Positions 1 through 7,444 of a stretch of DNA of 10,652 nt are shown here, in pieces. This DNA comes from Brumimicrobium sp965656195. GTDB lineage: Bacteria; Bacteroidota; Bacteroidia; Flavobacteriales_D; Crocinitomicaceae. Position 1 is the first letter of the stretch, and every line of letters starts with the position of its first letter. Below the pieces are notes generated by a model that was not told where the DNA came from, did not search any database, and saw only the letters and a program-made list of their open reading frames with translations. Position numbers and translations under genes: made by a program. The stretch is taken from assembly GCA_965656195.1 (NCBI GenBank), contig CBFHJL010000096.1, positions 1 to 10,652 on the forward strand, given 5' to 3'.

Positions 1-868
1 GATCAGCTGTGTAAGCGAAAAATCCTTCTGAAGCTAGGTATGTATCTAGGATAACGAGTGGTTCTTTCGTGATTTTTTCGAAATCTTCACGGTATGTTTC
101 AAATGCGACTCCACCACTTGCATAAACTGTAAGGTTCGGCCATATATCATGTATAGTCTCGAGCTGGTGATAATCGATGATCTTTCTTAGGAGCAATAAG
201 ACCCATGAAGGGATTCCCGCAATGGCTCCAATATTCCATTCTGGAGCTTCTTTAGCGATTGCCTCTACTCTATCGTCCCAATTATCGATACTTGCAATTT
301 TTTTACCCGGTCGGTAAAATAAATCATACCAGCCTGGAAAATTGCTTACGTTAATTCCACTTACTTCCCCTTCCAAATGATCATTCTCGTTTTTCGTCAG
401 ATTTGCACTACTGGATAACATCAACACTTCACTTTGGAAGAGTTCATCAGGAAAATCAAAATTCGGCATAGACCTAATAAAGGAAGTTCCTACATCACGC
501 ATACTCTGCAAGAAATCCTCAGTAATCGGAATTCGCTTGCTAGTCTTGCCTGTTGTTCCACTGCTTAAGGCAAAAAAATTAGGTTTACCAGGCCATGTTA
601 TATCTGGATGTTGCTGCTGGCGTGTCCACCAGATTTCATTCATCTTATCGTAGTCAAAAATAGGTACTTCCTCTCTATACGCTTTTTCAAGATTATCTTC
701 TTTGAGTAGTGCTTCAAAACCGTAGTATTTTCCAAACGAAGTGTTTTTAGCCTCCTCCAGCAAATGACGTAACTGATTGTGCTGCTGATCAATAGGGCTT
801 TCATTTCCTTCATTGAGCTTTTGACTCAGTCCTATGCCTTTTTTGATCAAACTTCCTAATATTGCCAT
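1..868 (-). CDS. GH3 auxin-responsive-promoter family protein (acyl-acid amido synthetase-like), C-terminus outside window
   Basis: The 289 visible codons encode the N-terminal half of a GH3 family protein; full-length members are about 500 residues, so the C-terminal half lies beyond position 1. Plant GH3 enzymes adenylate a carboxylic acid (for example auxin or jasmonate) and couple it to an amino acid; the bacterial homologues have no settled substrate. Visible nucleotide-binding motifs are SSGTTGKTSKRIP near residues 102-114 (phosphate-binding loop), ASGGV at 250-254, and DTYLASEG at 275-282, in the order and spacing expected of the adenylate-forming fold. There is no signal peptide or membrane segment, so it is probably cytoplasmic. 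The start is the ATG at 868-866, which gives the usual GH3 N-terminus; no Shine-Dalgarno sequence precedes it. It follows the PrsW-like gene by 102 bases on the same strand. The family assignment is firm; the reaction and substrate are inference. Confidence 0.93.
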   Translation of the reverse strand, partial: MAILGSLIKKGIGLSQKLNEGNESPIDQQHNQLRHLLEEAKNTSFGKYYGFEALLKEDNLEKAYREEVPIFDYDKMNEIWWTRQQQHPDITWPGKPNFFALSSGTTGKTSKRIPITEDFLQSMRDVGTSFIRSMPNFDFPDELFQSEVLMLSSSANLTKNENDHLEGEVSGINVSNFPGWYDLFYRPGKKIASIDNWDDRVEAIAKEAPEWNIGAIAGIPSWVLLLLRKIIDYHQLETIHDIWPNLTVYASGGVAFETYREDFEKITKEPLVILDTYLASEGFFAYTAD

Positions 869-970
869 TTACTATTTTTTTAATTCCACGTACTACTTTT
901 TAGAACGTTGTTGAATTCATTTTGTTCTGATAATTATTGAACTATTCAGAATCAATGAGATTAAACTCTT
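869..970 (-). other. Intergenic gap between the PrsW-like and GH3 genes
   Basis: This 102-base AT-rich gap has no open frame of note. It contains one modest inverted repeat, TTCTGA at 925-930 and TCAGAA at 946-951 (6 bp, 15-base loop), with no following T-run that would make a convincing intrinsic terminator in the minus direction. No clear Bacteroidota promoter (TTTG, about 19 bases, TAnnTTTG) was found for the GH3 gene, so whether GH3 is read through from upstream or has its own promoter cannot be decided. Confidence 0.4.
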
Positions 971-3106
971 CTAAACGTAATCAATAGCATTTAATGGACG
1001 AGAATAACACTTTCCCGCTGCCCTTAAGTCTGTAACTTGAATGTCATTTTTTTGAAGTATACTTATCGAAGGAATAAACATAAAATAGATTTCTATTTTA
1101 TCATCCAATAAACTTTTACTTGCACTCTTCGGCTTGATGATGATCTGATCAGAAACATAGTCTTGACAATACACAGGTGAATCTAATCTAAAAAGATACC
1201 ACCCACTTCTTTCACTAACCTCCAAAGACATACTGCAATATCCTTTTACAGGTAGCTGATTCCCAATATATCGATTTGTTTTTGGTGCAAACAAGCGTAA
1301 TTGGAGTCCCCTTAAATCCTTGTTTACTTCAATTTCATCACTTGTCGAGTTTCTGAAATCTAACATTGATCCAAAGCTGAAATTGGAGATTTTTGACATA
1401 ATTTGCCCCATTCGTTTGCTTGGTATCACATCTTTAAATGAAAAACGACTCCAAACTCCTTTTACCAACTTAAAGTTATTCAGTTGGTTGGTCATATAGA
1501 AAAGAAATAAACCGGCTATTCCGACCTCTCGAATAAAGTAACGATTAACATTTTGAGCTCCATACTCTCCTGCGATTACAACATACTGTAACATTACAAT
1601 CCCAATAATTGCAATATATAGCGCATCAAGTTGCAGAGCAACATTGAACTTTTCGTTTCCTACAAAAAAAGGCGAGTGATTCATGGCATTTTTCTTAAAG
1701 AAAAACCATACATGTAGAGAGAGAATAAAAAACAAAAAAGTTAAGAAATATAGACCACTCACCGCATCGCTGATCAACCAAAAATCATAGAACCCGTGCG
1801 CAAACATGGACACAATAAAACCTATAAAAACCACACCTATTTTCTTCAAAACAGGTTCGTTTTCCATCCTATATCTTGCAATGATCATAGCATATGCTAT
1901 AATTACCGAATCAAACATATGAGCAACAGAAGTAATTATAGCACGTGATGAAATACTGCCATAGTTCTCCAAATAATCAAAATTCTCAATAAAGGCAAAA
2001 CCTAAAGCTGAAACAGAAGCATAAATAACATAATCAAAAGGCTCTTTAAAGCGGCCAAAAGCAAATCCAAATATAAGCCAGGGCAAAAATTTAACTAACT
2101 CTTCACTTCCGCCAATGATCAATACACAATACCAGAAGTCATTCCACGCCTCTCCTTTTATATAGAACTCTAATTGATAGTACGCGTAATCATAAATTGG
2201 TAAGCAAAAATTTGTAAACAGACCTCCCAGCAGGAAAACAACCAAAATATTCAGCCATTTTTCTCTATTGTAAACATCCATTAAGCGCAAATAAAAAATC
2301 CAAATAAACGAAACTACAAAGGCAATAAACATTACAAACAAAGGAGCGCTGAATGTTCGGTTCACAAAAATATTGGTAAAGTAAGCAGCCCAGTGACCGT
2401 TATTAAAGAAGTAAGAGTTCTTATGTTGGTAGCTCAGGTAGTCTTTACTAGCTTGCTCAAGCATAAATTCGTCATAAGCCTCAGGGTCTATAGCACTAAG
2501 TACGTCAGCTAACTCGATGTAGGAGTGCCTGAAATCAGGTGATAAGATAATCTCTTCACGATACAATTCAGCTGCTTTAGAAAAATTTCCTTCCCGAGCA
2601 TAATATAGTCCCTCAACATATTGAATACCCGGCGTATTTATTTCAAAATTTCTAAAGTCAGAACCTGAAAGCGTATCTGACTCACACTGAACTGCGATGA
2701 ATAAACGTGCTACTCTATTGGACAACAGTGTATCGTTGTCATACCTCCTATTAGCTACACCACAAGAGAAATTACCAAGAAATCCTTCAAAATAGAAATG
2801 AAGAAACTTCAATTGAATCAAGGGATCTTCTATATTTTGTTTCGCAAAACTGTCATAACCCTGATGAAATAGCCCTTCCTTTTCCTGACGCTCTGCAAAT
2901 TCCATTTCCTCCTCTGGAGAGTAGAATATTCGTTCAGAGAAGAACATGTTCATCACAATGACAGGTATGATGACAAGCGCAAATAAAATAAAAGGTATGC
3001 TCGTGCTTTTTGTAATCCTTTTAGTTTGAAATACAGTATATACCCTTTCTCGATATGTTGAGAGTATAAAAGCACAAATAATTACAATTAAAAAGGTCAA
3101 AAACAT
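971..3106 (-). CDS. PrsW-family intramembrane metalloprotease with TPR-like domain
   Basis: This 711-residue polytopic membrane protein carries the PrsW (CPBP/type II CAAX protease-related) signature: SEELVK at 334-339 (the EExxK metal/catalytic motif), FAFIEN at 370-375 (FxxxE), SVAHMFDS at 393-400, and HGFYD at 437-441 (HxxxD). In Bacillus subtilis PrsW performs the first cleavage of the anti-sigma factor RsiW; here the substrate is unknown. Layout: hydrophobic segments at about 1-16 and 37-56, a soluble region of about 60-240 with a TPR-like helix pair (about 159-205, including GNFSKAAELY), then a membrane core of about 7-8 segments from 254 to 540, and a soluble C-terminal extension of about 160 residues (550-711) that I do not recognise. 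It is roughly three times the length of a minimal PrsW. The start ATG lies three codons after an in-frame TAA at 3112-3110 (the preceding gene's stop), so it cannot begin earlier. Tight spacing implies co-translation with the upstream J-domain gene. Family confidence is high; the role is inferred. Confidence 0.88.
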   Translation of the reverse strand: MFLTFLIVIICAFILSTYRERVYTVFQTKRITKSTSIPFILFALVIIPVIVMNMFFSERIFYSPEEEMEFAERQEKEGLFHQGYDSFAKQNIEDPLIQLKFLHFYFEGFLGNFSCGVANRRYDNDTLLSNRVARLFIAVQCESDTLSGSDFRNFEINTPGIQYVEGLYYAREGNFSKAAELYREEIILSPDFRHSYIELADVLSAIDPEAYDEFMLEQASKDYLSYQHKNSYFFNNGHWAAYFTNIFVNRTFSAPLFVMFIAFVVSFIWIFYLRLMDVYNREKWLNILVVFLLGGLFTNFCLPIYDYAYYQLEFYIKGEAWNDFWYCVLIIGGSEELVKFLPWLIFGFAFGRFKEPFDYVIYASVSALGFAFIENFDYLENYGSISSRAIITSVAHMFDSVIIAYAMIIARYRMENEPVLKKIGVVFIGFIVSMFAHGFYDFWLISDAVSGLYFLTFLFFILSLHVWFFFKKNAMNHSPFFVGNEKFNVALQLDALYIAIIGIVMLQYVVIAGEYGAQNVNRYFIREVGIAGLFLFYMTNQLNNFKLVKGVWSRFSFKDVIPSKRMGQIMSKISNFSFGSMLDFRNSTSDEIEVNKDLRGLQLRLFAPKTNRYIGNQLPVKGYCSMSLEVSERSGWYLFRLDSPVYCQDYVSDQIIIKPKSASKSLLDDKIEIYFMFIPSISILQKNDIQVTDLRAAGKCYSRPLNAIDYV

Positions 3107-3109
3107 AAG

Positions 3110-3949
3110 TTAAGCTAATACAGTTTCTAAATATTCATACGCATTGTTGATAACAGCGAATCTTTCGTTTGCTTTTTCTTGCTCTTCCTCGCCACTACTA
3201 TAAAAGCGATCAGGATGATGTTTTTTCGCCAGATCACGATACGCTTTTTTCACGTCATCAAAAGAAGTTGAGAAATCAGAAATTCCTAAAATTTTATATG
3301 CTTCATTTTTCTTCGACCTACTAGGTCTTCTGCTTGTTTTGGTCTTTCTTCTATGTTCACTTTCGCCCTGTTTTTTATCCTGATAAAACTTGTATCGAAT
3401 CGATAATATGGACTTTACCTCTTGCTTTGAATATCCAAAGGTTGTTCCTGCAAGATAGATCAGTCTCATCTCGCGGCTACTTAGCTTTTTATTATAGAAA
3501 GCAAGATCAACTAAATAGTCTATAAATTGAAGCTTTTGAGAATCATCCAGATGTGTACTTAGCCAGTTGTAAACGATATCAATTTCTGGATACGAATGAT
3601 GAATTTCTGGAATCACTTTTAAATCTATTGATCCTGTCCTTGGAAACTTTCTCTTCAAGTACGAGACAAGAAATAAATACTGTCCCCTTCTATCTCCATT
3701 ATCAGCTACAACAATATGACAGCCAGCAACCTTATAAGCAAATCTAAGATTATTCTTATTGAATTTATACCTGTCATTAAATGAAGGTAAATTGAATACT
3801 ACATGGTAAAAATACTTTTTCAATATCGGAGGAAAAACGAAAAATAGCGAAAGCATGAAAGCACAAACTATTAGACCAACAATTATATTATCAGCTGTAT
3901 TATCAGCTGAAAACCCTAAAAATTGAGATCGTGGAGAGAGCAAAAACAT
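3110..3949 (-). CDS. Membrane-anchored J-domain protein with TerB/DjlA-like region
   Basis: This 279-residue protein resembles DjlA in architecture: one N-terminal membrane segment (about 22-44), a helical TerB-like region (about 70-190, including LVDLAFYNKKLSSREM), a basic linker rich in K, R and S (192-214), and a C-terminal J domain (215-279) with the HPD motif at 245-247 followed by the usual helix III (NERFAVINNAYEYLE). J domains stimulate the ATPase of DnaK (Hsp70), and the single anchor would place this action at the cytoplasmic face of the inner membrane. The start ATG at 3949-3947 is fixed by an in-frame TAA only four codons upstream (3964-3962). It is the first gene of the minus-strand group and ends 3 bases before the PrsW-like gene in the same frame, so a shared job in membrane-protein quality control is likely but inferred. 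The J domain is certain; the TerB-like assignment rests on pattern and length. Confidence 0.9.
   Translation of the reverse strand: MFLLSPRSQFLGFSADNTADNIIVGLIVCAFMLSLFFVFPPILKKYFYHVVFNLPSFNDRYKFNKNNLRFAYKVAGCHIVVADNGDRRGQYLFLVSYLKRKFPRTGSIDLKVIPEIHHSYPEIDIVYNWLSTHLDDSQKLQFIDYLVDLAFYNKKLSSREMRLIYLAGTTFGYSKQEVKSILSIRYKFYQDKKQGESEHRRKTKTSRRPSRSKKNEAYKILGISDFSTSFDDVKKAYRDLAKKHHPDRFYSSGEEEQEKANERFAVINNAYEYLETVLA
3887..3909. repeat. Tandem 11-bp direct repeat ATTATCAGCTG, 12-bp period
   Basis: The 11-mer ATTATCAGCTG occurs at 3887-3897 and again at 3899-3909, one base apart. It lies in the 5' part of the J-domain gene and gives the protein a duplicated ADN-T/ADN-I stretch (residues 15-22) just before its membrane segment. 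Because the period is four codons the frame is preserved, and it looks like a small slippage duplication. Confidence 0.8.
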
Positions 3950-4162
3950 AGAGGTACTTAATTAGGCGCTTATTTTTGTGTGGGTACTCTTATTTTAGTT
4001 TTTAAAATTAAGAAAAATAATACTCAACCTGTTTGGGCGAATTGAGGTTTACACACAACTATTACATAAGTACAATTTTCGGATAAATAAAAATGAACCA
4101 TATCGAGAGCATTCTTTGCGATAAAAAAAAATTTCGTAAATTGTGTTTTAAATTACTAATAC
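3950..4162. promoter_or_regulatory. Divergent intergenic region between the two gene groups
   Basis: These 213 AT-rich bases separate the minus-strand J-domain gene from the plus-strand DUF1800 gene and must hold the promoters for both groups. No open frame, tRNA-like fold or protein-like reading was seen in it. A run of nine A (4123-4131) lies near the plus-strand start. For the minus direction, a TAATTTTA-like box can be read around 3998-4007 on the reverse strand, but without a convincing -33 element, so I do not place a promoter there. Confidence 0.55.
4115..4145 (+). promoter_or_regulatory. Candidate Bacteroidota-type promoter for the DUF1800-DUF1501 operon
   Basis: TTTG at 4115-4118 is followed after 18 bases by TAAATTGTG at 4137-4145. 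This resembles the Bacteroidota sigma-ABfr pattern (TTTG, about 19 bases, TAnnTTTG), although the -7 box matches only partly. It would start transcription about 10-15 bases before the ATG at 4163, leaving a very short leader. The call rests on pattern matching alone in very AT-rich DNA. Confidence 0.3.
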
Positions 4163-5776
4163 ATGAACTACGACTACGATGCTGAAGAGCCGGTTTCTAT
4201 GAGTATGGCACCCTATACTGGTCAATGGACTGAAGCAGAAGCGGCACATCTGCTAAGAAGAACATTATTCGGTCCTACTTATCAGCAAATTCAAGATTCA
4301 GTTACAAATGGTATGGCAGCATCTGTCACTCAATTGCTCTCACCTGTTACCATAAATCCCCCGGAAGTTGTTTCTACAGATGAAGCTGTTGCACCACTGG
4401 GAAGTACTTGGGTCAATAGTCCCTTACCGTCTTCAAATCAAAACATAACTGAAACGGCACGAAGAAATTCTCTCGCTGCCTGGATAATGGAAAGGTTAAA
4501 CAGTTCTTCATATAGTATTCAAGAGCAAATGTGTTTGTTTTGGCAAAATCACTTTGCTGCCGAATTTACATTTGATTCAAGAGCAACATATAATTACCAC
4601 AATGTCATTCTTACCCACTCACTAGGCAACTTCAAACAACTCGTCAAAGATATCACGATTGATCCATGTATGCTTGTTTTTCTAAGTGGAAATGAAAATA
4701 ATAAGTTTGATCCAAATGAAAATTTCGCGCGTGAATTATTTGAACTATATACAATTGGTAAAGGCCCGCAAATAGGTCCAGGTGATTATACGAATTACAA
4801 AGAAGAAGACATTCAAGAAGCATCAAAAATTTTAACGGGTTGGTTAGCACTTGGTTTAGGTAGCGATACTGAAAACAACACCTATTCACAGTATGAACCT
4901 TTACTCCACGATGACACCACAAAAACATTGACAGAACATTTCGATAATGCAGTTATAAATCCAAATGGAGCTAATGAATATGCTGACCTGATAGATACGA
5001 TTTTCCTCCAAGATGAAGTGGCTAATTTTATCTGTAGAAAACTATACCGTTGGTTTGTCAATTACGACTTAACAACAACTGTAGAGAATACAGTAATTGT
5101 AGAAATGGCAAATACGTTCAGAACGAATAACTATGAAGTCTTACCTGTGCTTTCGGAACTATTTCAAAGTGAGCACTTTTATGATATTGCCCTGCGAGGA
5201 GCGATCATTAGAAATCCATTAGAGCACTTGTTCTCTATGTTCAACTCTACTCATTCTGTCCCTACATATACAACTCCAGAGAATTATTCAATTTATGAAT
5301 TTGCTTACGGTATTGCTGCGACAACAGGAATGAGTTATGCTCAACCGCCCTCTGTAGGAGGTTGGACGGCCTACTACCAAGCACCCTCTTATTCTCAAAT
5401 TTGGGTCAACTCGTCGTATGTTAAATTACGGTTTAACGTATCCGATTGGCTAACGCTAGCTGGTGGTTTTAATGTTGGAGGTAACAACCTAGAAATAAAC
5501 CACCTCGAATTTGTAAACAATCTTTCTGTTCCTTCCGATCCGAATGCGGTAATTGATGACATGGTTTTGGTCTTTTGCCCTAAAGGTTTAGACATTGTTA
5601 AATGGAACACGTTAAAAACGATTTTAACGAATGGTTTACCTGATTTTGAATGGACCATACAATATAACGACTACCTTAACGACCCTGGCAACTCATCTGT
5701 TGCTGACCCAGTAGCACTAAGAGTAGCATTGACATTATCTCAGTTATTTAAAATGCCAGAATTTCAAACGATATAA
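4163..5776 (+). CDS. DUF1800 family protein
   Basis: This 537-residue protein carries the DUF1800 hallmarks in order: AHLLRRTLFGPT at 28-39, LFWQNHF at 125-131, PNENFARELFELYTIG at 184-199, EEDIQEASKILTGW at 214-227, FICRKLYRWF at 289-298 and PPSVGGW at 395-401. The family is mostly helical and has no established biochemical function; it is very often encoded next to a DUF1501 protein, as here (next ATG 4 bases after the stop). The start at 4163 is firm because an in-frame TAA lies at 4157-4159. The N-terminus (MNYDYDAEEPVSM) is acidic and has no signal peptide, membrane segment or twin-arginine motif, unlike its neighbour, so its location is uncertain. The C-terminus (about 505-537) reads as normal family sequence with no type IX sorting domain. 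Family confidence is very high; function is unknown. Confidence 0.95.
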   Translation: MNYDYDAEEPVSMSMAPYTGQWTEAEAAHLLRRTLFGPTYQQIQDSVTNGMAASVTQLLSPVTINPPEVVSTDEAVAPLGSTWVNSPLPSSNQNITETARRNSLAAWIMERLNSSSYSIQEQMCLFWQNHFAAEFTFDSRATYNYHNVILTHSLGNFKQLVKDITIDPCMLVFLSGNENNKFDPNENFARELFELYTIGKGPQIGPGDYTNYKEEDIQEASKILTGWLALGLGSDTENNTYSQYEPLLHDDTTKTLTEHFDNAVINPNGANEYADLIDTIFLQDEVANFICRKLYRWFVNYDLTTTVENTVIVEMANTFRTNNYEVLPVLSELFQSEHFYDIALRGAIIRNPLEHLFSMFNSTHSVPTYTTPENYSIYEFAYGIAATTGMSYAQPPSVGGWTAYYQAPSYSQIWVNSSYVKLRFNVSDWLTLAGGFNVGGNNLEINHLEFVNNLSVPSDPNAVIDDMVLVFCPKGLDIVKWNTLKTILTNGLPDFEWTIQYNDYLNDPGNSSVADPVALRVALTLSQLFKMPEFQTI

Positions 5777-5780
5777 GATT

Positions 5781-7334
5781 ATGAAAAGAAGAAGTTTTGT
5801 AAAAAATGTTTCACTTGCATCGTTTGGAGTTCCTTTTGTTTTTCGGAACACGCAGTACGACGCGATTGCCAAGAAATTATTCAATGTACCTAAGGCAAAT
5901 GAAGACAGAGTCCTAGTTCTCATTCGGTTAAACGGTGGTAATGATGGTTTAAACACCGTTGTTCCCTTAGATGGATATGATAATCTAATGATTCAAAGAC
6001 CTAACGTCATATTGCCTGAAAATGATTTAATTCCAATTATTGGAGATAATGGATTTCACCCTGTAATGACAGGAATGGCTTCAATGATCAATGATGGTAA
6101 GCTATCGATCATTCAGAATGTTGGCTATCCTGAACAAAACAGATCACATTTCCGATCTATGGATATTTGGACAACAGGAATGATGGACCCAAATGTAACT
6201 ACAGGTTGGCTCGGAAGAAATTTTGAGGTAGATCATCCTGATTATCCCGATGGATATCCCAATTCAACTTTTGAAGATCCTTTCGCTATAAGTATGGGTT
6301 ACGAATTATCAGCTACTTGTCAGGGAACTTCAGCAAACTTCTCGCATTCCGTAGTTGACCCAACAGATTCAACAAGTCTGCCAAATACCGGAGGGACGAA
6401 TGATGGAACTTATTACGGAGATCACATGGAGTACCTAGAGGGAATTATTGCTCAATCGAATCAATATGGACAAGAAATAAGCAATTCTGCAAGCCAAGGG
6501 AATAATTTGTCTACCCTTTATGATCCAAACAATCCTTTAGCAATGCAGCTAAAAGATGTAGCATTAATGATCTCTGGTGGACTAAAAACTAAAGTATATA
6601 TTTTAAATGTAAACGGTTTTGACACCCACGACAATCAAGTAGTTGACGGGGCAACAACAACGGGTACTCATGCTAATTTAATGAAACAAGTTTCTGATGC
6701 AGTTCATGCTTTTCAGGATGATATCGATCAACTTGGCTTAAGTGACCGTGTAGCTGGAATGACTTTCTCTGAATTTGGAAGGCAAATTGCTTCCAATGCA
6801 AGTGAAGGGACGGATCATGGAGATGCAGCGCCATTATTCCTTTTCGGAAACTGTCTGAATACAACATTGTACGGTGATAACCCAGTCATACCAGATACGG
6901 TAGTTGATCAGGCAGGTCTTCCGATGCAAATTGATTTTAGAGATGTTTATGCCTCTGTATTAAAGGACTGGTTTGGTATTGAACAAAATACTGTACAAAG
7001 TCTATTCGAGCACAATGTTACTTTCCATAATATTATTGGAGCGTGTAATCTTTCAACAGATGAGCAGTCATTATCCTCTACGGCAGGAGTATCTATGGTG
7101 TATCCAAACCCATGTTCGTCTAGTCTAACTGTTAAACTAGAAGGTGATGGAAGTGATGTGAAAATTATAATTTTTGATAGTCAAGGAAAACAACTCGATA
7201 CTATTTATGAAGGCAAACTATCTAAAGCCACACACCACATACCCTACAGTGCTAGCGAATTGACAAAAGGTAGCTACATCATTAAATTATTGAAAGTATC
7301 AGGGGTAGAAACGATAAAAGTAATGAAGGTTTAG
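5781..7334 (+). CDS. DUF1501 family protein with Tat-like leader and type IX secretion sorting domain
   Basis: This 517-residue protein belongs to DUF1501, which is related to the alkaline phosphatase/sulfatase superfamily. It opens with MKRRSFVKNVSLASFG, a twin-arginine-like leader (RRSFVK) with a short hydrophobic stretch. Core motifs are RLNGGNDGLNTVVP at 49-62, RSHFRSMDIW at 121-130, NGFDTHDN at 278-285, SEFGRQ at 330-335 and GTDHGDAAP at 343-351; the Asp and His residues in these motifs are probable metal ligands by analogy with the superfamily. After about residue 420 a linker leads to a Por/type IX secretion C-terminal sorting domain: VYPNPCSSSLTV at 440-451, a beta-rich stretch with FDSQGKQL at 465-472, LTKGSYIIKL at 494-503 and a basic end, VMKV. 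It should therefore cross the inner membrane by Tat and the outer membrane by the type IX system. It is translated 4 bases after DUF1800. Substrate and reaction are unknown. Confidence 0.95.
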   Translation: MKRRSFVKNVSLASFGVPFVFRNTQYDAIAKKLFNVPKANEDRVLVLIRLNGGNDGLNTVVPLDGYDNLMIQRPNVILPENDLIPIIGDNGFHPVMTGMASMINDGKLSIIQNVGYPEQNRSHFRSMDIWTTGMMDPNVTTGWLGRNFEVDHPDYPDGYPNSTFEDPFAISMGYELSATCQGTSANFSHSVVDPTDSTSLPNTGGTNDGTYYGDHMEYLEGIIAQSNQYGQEISNSASQGNNLSTLYDPNNPLAMQLKDVALMISGGLKTKVYILNVNGFDTHDNQVVDGATTTGTHANLMKQVSDAVHAFQDDIDQLGLSDRVAGMTFSEFGRQIASNASEGTDHGDAAPLFLFGNCLNTTLYGDNPVIPDTVVDQAGLPMQIDFRDVYASVLKDWFGIEQNTVQSLFEHNVTFHNIIGACNLSTDEQSLSSTAGVSMVYPNPCSSSLTVKLEGDGSDVKIIIFDSQGKQLDTIYEGKLSKATHHIPYSASELTKGSYIIKLLKVSGVETIKVMKV

Positions 7335-7432
7335 TCTGATATTGATCTATTAAGATCTTAAAATAAACATATTCTTTTTTTCAAGAAAACTTACCCCCTT
7401 AAAGCAACCTAAACTGAATATTTACCGTTTAC
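7335..7432 (+). other. Intergenic gap before the haloperoxidase-like gene
   Basis: These 98 AT-rich bases hold a perfect 12-bp palindrome, TTAAGATCTTAA (7350-7361), which overlaps a weak hairpin GATCT-ATTA-AGATC (7344-7357), and a run of seven T at 7375-7381. The stem is too short and the T-run too distant (17 bases) for a convincing intrinsic terminator. No good Bacteroidota promoter was found, so whether the next gene is read through from DUF1501 or has its own start is open. Confidence 0.4.
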
Positions 7433-7444
7433 ATGGTTAAATAT
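7418..7444 (+). promoter_or_regulatory. Inverted repeat spanning the start codon of the haloperoxidase-like gene
   Basis: ATATTTACC (7418-7426) can pair with GGTTAAATAT (7435-7444), giving nine base pairs with a single bulged T at 7438 and an eight-base loop (7427-7434). The AUG at 7433-7435 sits at the loop/stem junction, so in mRNA the hairpin could mask the start. Alternatively it is a chance product of AT-rich sequence, or an operator. If translation really begins at the second in-frame ATG (7454), the hairpin lies just upstream of it. Confidence 0.3.

Noticed and set aside
925..951. Possible terminator hairpin TTCTGA/TCAGAA after the PrsW-like gene
   Set aside because: It has only six AT-rich pairs, a 15-base loop and no adjacent T-run in the minus direction.
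3334..3747. Short plus-strand open frames across the J-domain gene
   Set aside because: They lie opposite a clear J-domain coding frame, have low-complexity composition and no motif.
4653..4928. Minus-strand open frame inside the DUF1800 gene
   Set aside because: It overlaps conserved DUF1800 motifs on the other strand and reads as antisense shadow.
5395..5956. Two minus-strand open frames across the end of DUF1800 and the start of DUF1501
   Set aside because: They overlap confident genes and have no homology-like motif.
6673..6867. Minus-strand open frame inside DUF1501
   Set aside because: It lies opposite the conserved SEFGRQ and GTDHGD motifs and is a shadow.
7344..7381. Possible intrinsic terminator after DUF1501
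   Set aside because: The stem is five pairs and the T-run starts 17 bases after it, so it does not meet the usual form.
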